Source: an uncultured Bacteroidales bacterium (GTDB lineage: Bacteria; Bacteroidota; Bacteroidia; Bacteroidales; FEN-979). From it: DNA of 64,000 nt. Of the stretch, positions 27,626 through 36,558 are shown piece by piece. Below the pieces are notes generated by a model. It ran no database searches, had not been told where the DNA came from, and worked only from the letters and a program-made list of their open reading frames with translations. Made by a program: the position numbers and the translations under genes. Location: the NCBI GenBank assembly GCA_903875045.1, contig CAIQUS010000014.1, positions 1 through 64,000 of the forward strand. Direction: 5' to 3'. Each line of letters begins with the position of its first letter. The stretch's first letter is position 1.

Positions 27626-30031
27626 TTGGCTACTCTTTTTGACCTTAAGCAGGGTGAATCAGGCCTGATCACGAAAGTGAAGGGACGTGGTGCTTTCAGA
27701 AAACGTATTACGGAGATGGGTTTTGTGAAGGGCAGGGAAGTAACCGTCGTCAAATCAGCACCATTCCAGGATCCCATTCAGTATAAAATCATGGGATACC
27801 ATGTTTCTCTCAGGCAAAGTGAAGCCCGGCTCATCAATATTTTTTCAACCGATGATCAGAATATTCAATTCATAACACCCATTGAAACAGAGATTTATTG
27901 TGGAACCATCGAAGAGGGAACCCAACGAATTTCTTACGGCGACCGCGGAAAAACGATCGACATCGCCCTGGTTGGAAACCCCAATTGCGGAAAAACAACC
28001 CTTTTCAATTTCGCATCGGGCTCGCATGAACGGGTAGGAAATTTCAGTGGGGTCACAGTCGATTCCAAAGAGGGAAAATTTAAACATGCCGGTTATACAT
28101 TCAACATTACAGATCTTCCGGGAACTTACTCCTTAACCGCCTATACTCCCGAGGAACTTTACGTCAGGCTTCACATCACCGAGAAAATTCCCGACATTGT
28201 TGTGAATGTTGTTGATGCATCAAACCTCGAACGCAACCTCTATCTCACAACCCAACTGATCGACATGGACATCCGGGTGGTGATCGCCCTCAACATGTTT
28301 GATGAATATGAAAAAACAGGAAACAAACTAGATTACAGCGCCCTTGGCAAACTGTTGGGAATTCCAATAGTACCAACCGTGAGTTCAAAAGGGATAGGGA
28401 TTCCGGAACTTTTCGACCGGCTCATTGAGGTTTTCGAAGACCGTGATCCTGTGGTACGTCATGTACACATCAATTATGGTCAGGAACTCGAACGATCAAT
28501 CGGAAAAATTCAGGATGTGGTTTGGCAGGATAAATCTCTTACCGACCGGATTTCATCAAGGTTTTACAGCATTAAACTACTCGAAAAAGATGCAGCGGTG
28601 TTGTCATCCATCAAATCATCCGAAAAATATGATGCAATACGGGAGATTGCAGAAAAAGAGATACAGCGTCTCGAAACAACCTTTAAAGAAGATTCTGCAA
28701 CACTGGCCACCGATGCCAAATATGGATTTGTAGCCGGCGCCTTAAAGGAAACACAGCAAACTGCCTATAGGGTTAACCCCGGGAAATCCGTCAGTGAACG
28801 TATCGATAATATCCTGACCAACAAATATCTTGGATTTCCATTATTTGTTGTCTTTCTTTGGTTAATGTTCCAGTCTACGTTTACTTTTGGCGAAATACCA
28901 AAGCACTGGATCGATCTGCTGGTTTCACTGATTGGCAACCAGGCAAATATCATCCTGCCTCCCGGTCCGCTAAAAGATTTAGTAGTTGACGGAATTATCA
29001 ACGGCGTTGGAAGTATCATTGTTTTTCTTCCCAACATCCTCATCCTTTTTTTCTTTATTTCCCTGATGGAAGACACTGGTTACATGGCAAGGGCAGCTTT
29101 CATCATGGATAAACTCATGCATAAAATAGGTCTCCACGGGCAGTCATTTATCCCGTTGATCATGGGCTTCGGCTGCAATGTACCTGCCATAATGGTTACA
29201 AGGACTCTCAAAGATCGTAACGACAGGCTTCTCACAATGCTTATCAATCCGTTCATGTCATGTAGTGCCCGGTTACCGGTATACATCCTTATCGCCGGAT
29301 CGGTCTTTCCCGGATATGCAGGAACGATTATTTTCGGGCTGTACATCACAGGGATCATTTTAGCAATCATCATTTCATTGATTTTCAAAAAAACCTTGTT
29401 TAAAAGCAAAGAAGCTCCATTCGTGATGGAACTCCCCCCCTATCGCATGCCAACCATTCAGGTTATTTTGCAACACATGTGGGAAAAAGGCAGACAATAT
29501 CTTAGTAAAATGGGAGGAGTTATTCTCATTGCCGTCATCCTGATTTGGGCACTCGAATATTTTCCAGGAGGAAATTCGCTGAGCAAGGAAGAAAGACTGG
29601 AGCATTCTTATATTGCTAAAATTGGAAAAACCATTGAACCGGTAATAACACCACTTGGATTTGACTGGCGCATGGGTGTAAGTCTGATTACCGGTGCTGC
29701 TGCCAAGGAAGTTGTTGTAAGCACAATGGGCGTACTGTTCGGATCGAACCATTTTCATGAAAACGGAAACCCTAAAACACTGGGATCTAACATCCAACAG
29801 GCCACATATCAGACTGGACCCCGTGCAGGTCAAAAACTTTTTACACCCCTGGCCGGCATTTCATACCTGCTGTTTATACTGATCTATATGCCTTGTGTGG
29901 CCGTTGTGGCAACTGTAAACCGCGAATCCGGCAGCTGGAAGTGGGCTCTTTTCCTTATCTCCTACACAACTGTACTCGCCTGGCTGCTGTCATTTGCAGT
30001 ATTTCAAATTGGTTCTTTAATACTTTCCTGA
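27626..30031 (+). CDS. feoB: Ferrous iron transporter, FeoA domain fused to FeoB
   Basis: FeoA-like LKQGESGLITKVKGRGAFRKRITEMGFVKGREVTVVKSAPFQDPIQYKIMGYHVSLRQSEARLI; FeoB G-protein IALVGNPNCGKTTLFNFASGSHERVGNFSGVTVDSKEG and transport core. TTG start. Confidence 0.95.
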   Translation: MATLFDLKQGESGLITKVKGRGAFRKRITEMGFVKGREVTVVKSAPFQDPIQYKIMGYHVSLRQSEARLINIFSTDDQNIQFITPIETEIYCGTIEEGTQRISYGDRGKTIDIALVGNPNCGKTTLFNFASGSHERVGNFSGVTVDSKEGKFKHAGYTFNITDLPGTYSLTAYTPEELYVRLHITEKIPDIVVNVVDASNLERNLYLTTQLIDMDIRVVIALNMFDEYEKTGNKLDYSALGKLLGIPIVPTVSSKGIGIPELFDRLIEVFEDRDPVVRHVHINYGQELERSIGKIQDVVWQDKSLTDRISSRFYSIKLLEKDAAVLSSIKSSEKYDAIREIAEKEIQRLETTFKEDSATLATDAKYGFVAGALKETQQTAYRVNPGKSVSERIDNILTNKYLGFPLFVVFLWLMFQSTFTFGEIPKHWIDLLVSLIGNQANIILPPGPLKDLVVDGIINGVGSIIVFLPNILILFFFISLMEDTGYMARAAFIMDKLMHKIGLHGQSFIPLIMGFGCNVPAIMVTRTLKDRNDRLLTMLINPFMSCSARLPVYILIAGSVFPGYAGTIIFGLYITGIILAIIISLIFKKTLFKSKEAPFVMELPPYRMPTIQVILQHMWEKGRQYLSKMGGVILIAVILIWALEYFPGGNSLSKEERLEHSYIAKIGKTIEPVITPLGFDWRMGVSLITGAAAKEVVVSTMGVLFGSNHFHENGNPKTLGSNIQQATYQTGPRAGQKLFTPLAGISYLLFILIYMPCVAVVATVNRESGSWKWALFLISYTTVLAWLLSFAVFQIGSLILS

Positions 30032-30032
30032 A

Positions 30033-30188
30033 ATGATTTGGCAATTTATGATCGTTGGGGCAATCGTAATCTGGGCACTTGTGCTGACCACCATCCGTCT
30101 TTTCCGCTTTTTCAAAACGCCGGTTTCCAAATGCGGAGGATGCAACGGATGCGCTTTGAAAGACATCAAGGGTCTCATTACTAAATGA
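30033..30188 (+). CDS. FeoB-associated Cys-rich membrane protein (51 aa; missing from the ORF track)
   Basis: MIWQFMIVGAIVIWALVLTTIRLFRFFKTPVSKCGGCNGCALKDIKGLITK*: one TM helix then a CGGCNGC cluster, 1 nt after the feoB stop. Confidence 0.85.
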   Translation: MIWQFMIVGAIVIWALVLTTIRLFRFFKTPVSKCGGCNGCALKDIKGLITK

Positions 30189-30289
30189 TTAAATAAACCA
30201 GAATGGCACACATAAAAATATGATCGTTGTTCATCTAAAAAATTAGCAGGATCTTTGTAATTTTATCCTGAAATACAATTCTATTGTTT

Positions 30290-30550
30290 ATGCCAGAAGT
30301 CAGCAGGTTTTATGGAATTATCATTGCCTTTTATTACAATGAGCATAACCCACCGCATTTTCACGCGAAATATGGTGAATTTATTGCGGAAATTGATATA
30401 AGAACATTACAGATTCTTAAAGGAGATTTACCGAAACGAGCCAAGACATTGGTTTTGGAGTGGGCAGATGATCATCGTGACGATTTAATGCAAGATTGGG
30501 AACTCGCACGTCAAAAACAGGAATTAAAACAAATTGCCCCTTTAACATAA
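30290..30550 (+). CDS. DUF4160 domain protein
   Basis: MPEVSRFYGIIIAFYYNEHNPPHFHAKYGEFIAEIDI...; ATG at 30290. Confidence 0.88.
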   Translation: MPEVSRFYGIIIAFYYNEHNPPHFHAKYGEFIAEIDIRTLQILKGDLPKRAKTLVLEWADDHRDDLMQDWELARQKQELKQIAPLT

Positions 30551-30556
30551 TGAATT

Positions 30557-30808
30557 ATGGAAACAATTATTGAAGTCAAACCCTTGGACAATTATCTTAT
30601 ATGGGTTTTGTTTGCGGATAATTTTAGTACAACTATTAACATTAAACCATTTATTAACACTGGCATCTCAGCCAAATTATTAGACTTTGATTACTTCAAA
30701 CAAGTAAAAATCGATGAGTTTGGTGGCATTGCCTGGAATAACGGCTATGACTTTTGTCCGAATTATTTACGGGAATTGTCAAAGGAAAAGAAGGATCAGT
30801 GTGAATAA
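30557..30808 (+). CDS. DUF2442 domain protein
   Basis: VKPLDNYLIWVLFADNFSTTINIKPFINTG...FGGIAWNNGYDFCPNYL; 6 bp after DUF4160. Confidence 0.85.
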   Translation: METIIEVKPLDNYLIWVLFADNFSTTINIKPFINTGISAKLLDFDYFKQVKIDEFGGIAWNNGYDFCPNYLRELSKEKKDQCE

Positions 30809-30844
30809 AATTATACAAAACCACTCTCAACCAAAATTTCGACA

Positions 30845-31654
30845 ATGGACTATGGAATTTGCCTTCACAGTGTAATCCCGGTGAGGGTGGAACCTTCGCA
30901 CAAATCAGAAATGATTACTCAGGTTTTATTCGGGGAGTTGTACCGCATAAATGAGAAAGAAAACGACTGGGTTAAAATCCAACTCTTACTGGATGATTAC
31001 CAAGGATGGATTAACATCCTGCAGATGAGTGTGATAAACGAGCAGGAATTTCTCCGGCTTTCCGATGCAGAAACATCCATTTCCTCTGACCTTGTCCAGC
31101 TTCTTACCTGTGAAAACACTCAATCAATGATCCCATTGGTTATCGGGAGTTCGCTCCCGGCGTATGATGACTTTCGGATAAGTATAAACAAGAGTGTTTA
31201 TTTATTTGATGGCCAGGTTTCCGCATCAACCCTCAACGGCGAAACTCACGGCCATGAATTAATCCTGAACATCAGGCAACAAATAATTGAGGATGCCAAA
31301 CTTCTCCTGAATGCCCCTTATCTGTGGGGTGGCCGGTCACCTTTTGGCATCGACTGTTCAGGGTTTGTTCAAATAATTTTTAAACTTCAGGGGTTGAAAC
31401 TCCTTCGTGATGCCTCACAACAAGCTACACAGGGTGAAATAATCAGTTTACTTGCTGAAGCCATGCCAGGTGATCTTGCATTTTTCGACGATGCTGACGG
31501 CAATATTACCCATGTTGGTATGCTCATCGATGCTCAGCGAATTATTCATTGTTCAGGGCATGTACGCATCGATGCCCTCGACCATGAAGGAATATACAAT
31601 CTGAATTTGCAGAAATATACACACAAATTACGACTAATCAAACGAATAATCTGA
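30845..31654 (+). CDS. NlpC/P60 (C40) peptidase with SH3-like N-terminus
   Basis: LLNAPYLWGGRSPFGIDCSGFVQIIFK...AMPGDLAFFDDADGNITHVGMLID...IIHCSGHVRID. Confidence 0.94.
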   Translation: MDYGICLHSVIPVRVEPSHKSEMITQVLFGELYRINEKENDWVKIQLLLDDYQGWINILQMSVINEQEFLRLSDAETSISSDLVQLLTCENTQSMIPLVIGSSLPAYDDFRISINKSVYLFDGQVSASTLNGETHGHELILNIRQQIIEDAKLLLNAPYLWGGRSPFGIDCSGFVQIIFKLQGLKLLRDASQQATQGEIISLLAEAMPGDLAFFDDADGNITHVGMLIDAQRIIHCSGHVRIDALDHEGIYNLNLQKYTHKLRLIKRII

Positions 31655-31677
31655 TAATCAGCAGACTGAGGAATGAA

Positions 31678-32349
31678 TTAATCCTTCTTCGCTGGTTTTG
31701 AAATTTTCTCCTGATTGAACACCCAGGTCAGTCGGACGGTGATTACATTGTTGTACTGATAGCGGGTATACTCAATTCTTGGATAAGTACCAGGATCCTT
31801 GACCAAAACAGTCCGGTTGCTTCTCATGGAATACTGGTAACGCAGATTTGCCCATAGCTTGCTCCATAACCGGATCTGGAGATCGGCGATAACAGCTATT
31901 TCATTGTTTGAAAGTGATGTTTGATAAATGAAGATACTGTCGTAAAAATTATTTTTTGTTTCTTTATAGTTGACCAGTTGTCCATAAGAAAACCCCACGC
32001 CACCGGAAATCAGCTTTTTATCTGTGAAATGGATTAAAACAGGAACCTCGGCATAATCAAGGTTTAACCGAAACCTGGTCGAATCAGTGGCCCCTCCGTG
32101 GTAACTTCCTTTTTGAGAATAGAGTAACTCCATACTCACCGACCAATTGTTCTTTTTCCCAAATGGCACCGCAACCATTGGCCCCACATTGAGACCTACC
32201 TTGTTGAACCCGAAAAATTCATCACCATCCACCTGGGTAAGGTTCATCCCAAGACTAACAGCCCCGAGAAACCGCTGTGCTTTTACCGGCGAAGAGAAAG
32301 ATACTGTAAAAATCAGAAGGAAATAAAAAGTGGCAGCACGCATCAGCAT
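31678..32349 (-). CDS. Outer membrane beta-barrel protein (porin family)
   Basis: Signal peptide; GVSLGMNLTQVDGDEFFGFNKVGLNVGPMV-type beta-barrel pattern ending in aromatic-rich strands. Confidence 0.8.
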   Translation of the reverse strand: MLMRAATFYFLLIFTVSFSSPVKAQRFLGAVSLGMNLTQVDGDEFFGFNKVGLNVGPMVAVPFGKKNNWSVSMELLYSQKGSYHGGATDSTRFRLNLDYAEVPVLIHFTDKKLISGGVGFSYGQLVNYKETKNNFYDSIFIYQTSLSNNEIAVIADLQIRLWSKLWANLRYQYSMRSNRTVLVKDPGTYPRIEYTRYQYNNVITVRLTWVFNQEKISKPAKKD

Positions 32350-32361
32350 TGGTATATCCCC

Positions 32362-32410
32362 GTAATTCGTAATTCGTCAATCGTAATTCGTTAATAGTAG
32401 TTCGTCAATT
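32362..32410. repeat. Intergenic degenerate heptamer tandem repeat, 7 x 7 bp (consensus GTAATTC / GTCAATC)
   Basis: GTAATTC GTAATTC GTCAATC GTAATTC GTTAATA GTAGTTC GTCAATT. Confidence 0.93.
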
Positions 32411-32422
32411 GCATACTAACGT

Positions 32423-34576
32423 TTAATTGCCCTGCTTAGTATGCTGGCCTTTCATGGTGAGTTGTATCCGTTTTCGATCCATGTCAATATCCAGTACCTC
32501 AACCATCACCTTTTGGTTGAGTTTGACAACTTCATTTGGGTCTTTTACGAAACGATCTGCAAGCTGGCTTACATGAACCAGCCCATCCTGGTGAACCCCC
32601 AGGTCGACAAAAACACCAAAATTTGTAATGTTGGTAATAATTCCAGGTAGTTTCATGCCTATCCGGAGGTCGTTGATAGAGTGAATATTTTTATCGAACT
32701 CGAACATTTCGAACTGCTTCCTCGGGTCTCGGCCCGGTTTGGCTAGTTCGAGCATGATATCATGAAGAGTGGGCATTCCGACCTTTTCGCTTATAAATTC
32801 ATCCAGATTGACCTTTGAACGCAATTCAGAACTCGCTATAAGCTCATCAACCGTACAATTCAACCTTTTGGCCATACGATCAACTACCAAATAACTTTCA
32901 GGATGAACGGAACTCCTGTCGAGTGGATTTTTTGCATCACGGATACGCAAAAATCCAGCAGCCTGTTCGAAAGCTTTGTCACCAAAACGGGATACCTTCC
33001 TGAACTCGGCGCGTGAGTTGAATTGCCCGTTTTCATTGCGATAGGCAATGATGTTCTTAGCCAGGGCCCGACCAAGCCCTGAAACGTAGGTGAGTAACTC
33101 CTCACTGGCAGTGTTGACCTCCACGCCCACTTTGTTGACACAACTAACCACCGTATCTTCCAAACTTTTCATGAGGGCTGTTTGATCTACATCATGCTGA
33201 TACTGACCTACTCCTATTGATTTTGGTTCAATCTTAACCAATTCGGCCAAGGGATCCATGAGACGCCTCCCAATGGAAACTGATCCCCGAACTGTGACAT
33301 CATAATCAGGAAATTCTTTTCGCGCAACTGCCGAAGCGGAATAAACAGATGCTCCACTTTCATTCACAGCGAGAGCGATCACATCCCTGTCAAACGGGAT
33401 GGCCTTGATCAATCGTTCAGTCTCACGCCCGGCTGTTCCATTCCCGATAGCGATCGCCTCAATCTTATAGGCATTGACAAGGCTTTTTATCTTATGGATC
33501 GATTCTTTCACCTCATTCTGGGGTGGATGGGGATAAATTGTTTCGTTATGTACCAATTTTCCCTGACGATCGAGGCAAACTACTTTACATCCTGTCCGGA
33601 ATCCGGGATCAATCGCAAGCACATTTTTTTGTCCGAGTGGTGGAGCAAGCAACAACTGCCGCATATTTTCGGCAAATACCCTGATTGCTTCCGTATCAGC
33701 CTTTTCCTTGGCCCACTGGCGCATTTCAGTTTCAATGGAGGGGAATAACAATCGTTTGCAGCTATCGGTAATGGCACCCTTCACCAGTATTGCTGAAGAA
33801 TTATTACCTTTAAGAAAAATCCTCCCCAGAATTTCCTCAGCCTGTTCATTTTCAACTTCAACAGATATTCTCAGAAAACCCTCATTTTCACCCCGGAACA
33901 TAGCCAATAACCGATGGGATGGTACACGGTGCAATGGCTCGTGATAGTCAAAATACATTTGAAAATTAATACCATCCTCATCCTTCCCCTTAACTACTTT
34001 CGCTGCAACCACTGAATCCTTTTGAAATAAGGCTCGGATGCGTTTACGTGCATAACTGTCTTCATTGACTTTTTCTGCAATAATGTCACTTGCACCCTGG
34101 ATGGCTTCTTCCACTGACAGCACACCTTTTTCAGGATCTACGAATTTTGAGGCCCTGAATTCAATGTCATCATAACGCTGTGAAAAAATTAAATCGGCCA
34201 ATGGTTCAAGTCCTTTTTCACGTGCGATGCTGGCACGGGTTTTCCTTTTGGGTTTAAAAGGCAGGTAAATATCTTCCAATTCAGCCAAAGTGGCCGCCTT
34301 GGTAACCGCCATTTCTAATTCCGGTGTGAGCTTTTCCTGCTCCTGCAACGATTTTAGTATGGCCGTGCGCCGCGCTTCCAGTTCTTTTAATTGGGCAAGG
34401 CGATCGCGGACCTGCGCGATAACCACCTCATCCATTGAACCGGTCATCTCTTTCCTGTACCGGGCAATGAATGGTATTGTAGCGCCACTTTCAAGCAGAT
34501 TAATTGTGTTTTGAACAAAGCCCGCAGGCTGTTTAAGTTCATCGGCAATGATCTGGGTAAATTTTTCGTTTATCAT
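32423..34576 (-). CDS. tex: Tex family RNA-binding protein (S1 domain)
   Basis: FVQNTINLLESGATIPFIARYRKEMTGSMDEV; AIDPGFRTGCKVVCLD; VGQYQHDVDQ; C-terminal S1 domain GMKLPGIITNITNFGVFVDLGVHQDGLVHVSQLAD. Confidence 0.97.
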   Translation of the reverse strand: MINEKFTQIIADELKQPAGFVQNTINLLESGATIPFIARYRKEMTGSMDEVVIAQVRDRLAQLKELEARRTAILKSLQEQEKLTPELEMAVTKAATLAELEDIYLPFKPKRKTRASIAREKGLEPLADLIFSQRYDDIEFRASKFVDPEKGVLSVEEAIQGASDIIAEKVNEDSYARKRIRALFQKDSVVAAKVVKGKDEDGINFQMYFDYHEPLHRVPSHRLLAMFRGENEGFLRISVEVENEQAEEILGRIFLKGNNSSAILVKGAITDSCKRLLFPSIETEMRQWAKEKADTEAIRVFAENMRQLLLAPPLGQKNVLAIDPGFRTGCKVVCLDRQGKLVHNETIYPHPPQNEVKESIHKIKSLVNAYKIEAIAIGNGTAGRETERLIKAIPFDRDVIALAVNESGASVYSASAVARKEFPDYDVTVRGSVSIGRRLMDPLAELVKIEPKSIGVGQYQHDVDQTALMKSLEDTVVSCVNKVGVEVNTASEELLTYVSGLGRALAKNIIAYRNENGQFNSRAEFRKVSRFGDKAFEQAAGFLRIRDAKNPLDRSSVHPESYLVVDRMAKRLNCTVDELIASSELRSKVNLDEFISEKVGMPTLHDIMLELAKPGRDPRKQFEMFEFDKNIHSINDLRIGMKLPGIITNITNFGVFVDLGVHQDGLVHVSQLADRFVKDPNEVVKLNQKVMVEVLDIDMDRKRIQLTMKGQHTKQGN

Positions 34577-36558
34577 CTTACAAGTGTAACCGTCCCTTTA
34601 AAAACAACATCGCCCTGGGTGATAATATCCTGCCCCAGAAAACCAATGTTTACGATCCAGATATAGGAAGCGGGCGGACAATATTGGCCTCCAAAGGTAC
34701 CATCCCAAACTTTATCAACATTATCAGATTCGAAAACCAACTGACCCCAACGATCGCAAACAACCATTTTAAAAGTAATATTTTTATATAATGCGAATAC
34801 CCTGAACACATCATTCAAGCCATCGCCATTGGGAGAAAAAGCGTTTGGTATAAAATATTCAAACACCTTTACAAACGTTGTATCCGAATTGGTGCAGCAG
34901 TGAATATCCTTCACTTTCGCCCAATAGGAGCCCTGGCTTTCAACATTGATAATGGAATCCCTGGAACCGGTTGACCAAAGATAGTCAGTGTATCCGCCAC
35001 CAGCATGAAGATTTATGGCAGATCCTTTATACAATAAAATTGTATCTCCTAAAACAATGCGGGGCAAGGGATAATTTGTCACACTTACAGAATCTGTATA
35101 GGCCTGACCATTAAATGTTTCAGTCAGCTTTACCCAATAGCTTCCAGGATTTGCATAAGCATATAAAGGGTCCTGTGCATTGGAGGTTCCACCATCTCCA
35201 AAATCCCATGACTGTGAGTCTATATTAGCTTTATTGGTAATCCGAAATTGTGTTACATTTCCATGGCACACACTATCCCAGGTAAAAGGAGGTATATTGA
35301 CATAACTTTGAACAAAATTCGGAAGGCTGTATATGCTTTTACGGCCCAGCAGAGGGAAACTGCTGCCTGAAACATTGTTCAACAGGTTAAAATTACATGC
35401 AGTTCCCGCACGGTTCGGATTATAGATTACCTCGAGAGAATCCCGTTTTGAAAGGATGTTATTCGTGCGTGATATATAAATTCGTCCATCGGTTCCCAAT
35501 TGCATGGCTGCCACACGGATACCAAACACGGAATCGATCACAACCGGATTTACCAAACCATTTTTAAGGTTGAATTGGTAAATAAACGAAGGCATTGACG
35601 GGTGCTCCACCCCGCCAATTTCAAAAAGGGTGGCATACAGAAATCTGCCATTGGGTGAAAACTCTATACCATAAGGGTTTACATTCGGTTTGGTTGCAGT
35701 ATAGCTTTTGGAATTTGAAACAACTCCTGTTTCATCATTAAAATCAAAAACCTCAATCTTTTTTTTCTGTGTAATGGCAAGTGCAAGCCTTTTACCGTCA
35801 GGTGAAGCTTTCAGGTAGCCCACAGCATTGTTGGCATCCTTGCTGCTCCCTCCGCTGATGCTGCCAACGGCACTGATTACAGGAGGAGCCATTCCTGCGT
35901 TGGTGATGAGATAAGCATAAAATTTATCAGAATTCCATTCATGTGCAATGACCCAGAAAAAATTTCCATTCTTATGCTTTACCGCTGTCAATTTCTGGCA
36001 AACCGGAGATAAAACCGGTACATTTAAGGAACTTGAAACCGCATCACCCAGTCCATTCCGAAGTTTTAAATCAATAAGGGTATAAGATAAACCTTTGGTG
36101 GTATATGTAACCGAATCCTGGAACTTTAGAATATCAACAGTAAAAATATAATACAGGGATGAATCGCCTGGCCAGGGAACAATGATACATGGCTGTGTTA
36201 CGCCAAGATCACCTGCCAATCCGGTGGCATTGGGCATGATGGTGTTTGTTCTATCCCAGACTCTCTTTCCGTCAGAATAAAAAAGGAGGTTCCCCAAACT
36301 GTCGCATATACTGGAAGAGGCTTTAAATGCAGTCATCATATTTTCATTGGGCACAGGGGTTACAGTGCCAAATCTGAAATCAAGACCTGCTTTTTCACCA
36401 AAATACCAAAGATCAGCTTGTTTTTGCGACCTCGGACAATTACTTTTATACCAGGTTGTCTGACACGGCGCTATACTGGATAACAAGAGAAACAGGAAAG
36501 ACAAGAGGGTTTGCCCTAACCATTTAGCCGGAAGTGTATTAGATCTCTTTTTCGGCAC
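34573..36558 (-). CDS. T9SS type B (gliding-motility-associated C-terminal/CHU_C) protein with a PKD domain
   Basis: SWDFGDGGTSNAQDPLYAYANPGSYWVKLT PKD; C-terminal FIPNAFSPNGDGLNDVFRVFAL...CDRWGQLVFESDN...WDGTFGGQYCPPASYIWIV. GTG start. Confidence 0.93.
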   Translation of the reverse strand: MPKKRSNTLPAKWLGQTLLSFLFLLLSSIAPCQTTWYKSNCPRSQKQADLWYFGEKAGLDFRFGTVTPVPNENMMTAFKASSSICDSLGNLLFYSDGKRVWDRTNTIMPNATGLAGDLGVTQPCIIVPWPGDSSLYYIFTVDILKFQDSVTYTTKGLSYTLIDLKLRNGLGDAVSSSLNVPVLSPVCQKLTAVKHKNGNFFWVIAHEWNSDKFYAYLITNAGMAPPVISAVGSISGGSSKDANNAVGYLKASPDGKRLALAITQKKKIEVFDFNDETGVVSNSKSYTATKPNVNPYGIEFSPNGRFLYATLFEIGGVEHPSMPSFIYQFNLKNGLVNPVVIDSVFGIRVAAMQLGTDGRIYISRTNNILSKRDSLEVIYNPNRAGTACNFNLLNNVSGSSFPLLGRKSIYSLPNFVQSYVNIPPFTWDSVCHGNVTQFRITNKANIDSQSWDFGDGGTSNAQDPLYAYANPGSYWVKLTETFNGQAYTDSVSVTNYPLPRIVLGDTILLYKGSAINLHAGGGYTDYLWSTGSRDSIINVESQGSYWAKVKDIHCCTNSDTTFVKVFEYFIPNAFSPNGDGLNDVFRVFALYKNITFKMVVCDRWGQLVFESDNVDKVWDGTFGGQYCPPASYIWIVNIGFLGQDIITQGDVVFKGTVTLVR

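Noticed and set aside
30290-30808. DUF4160/DUF2442 as a novel toxin-antitoxin system
   Set aside because: This pair is a common, already recognised neighbour combination; nothing unusual here.
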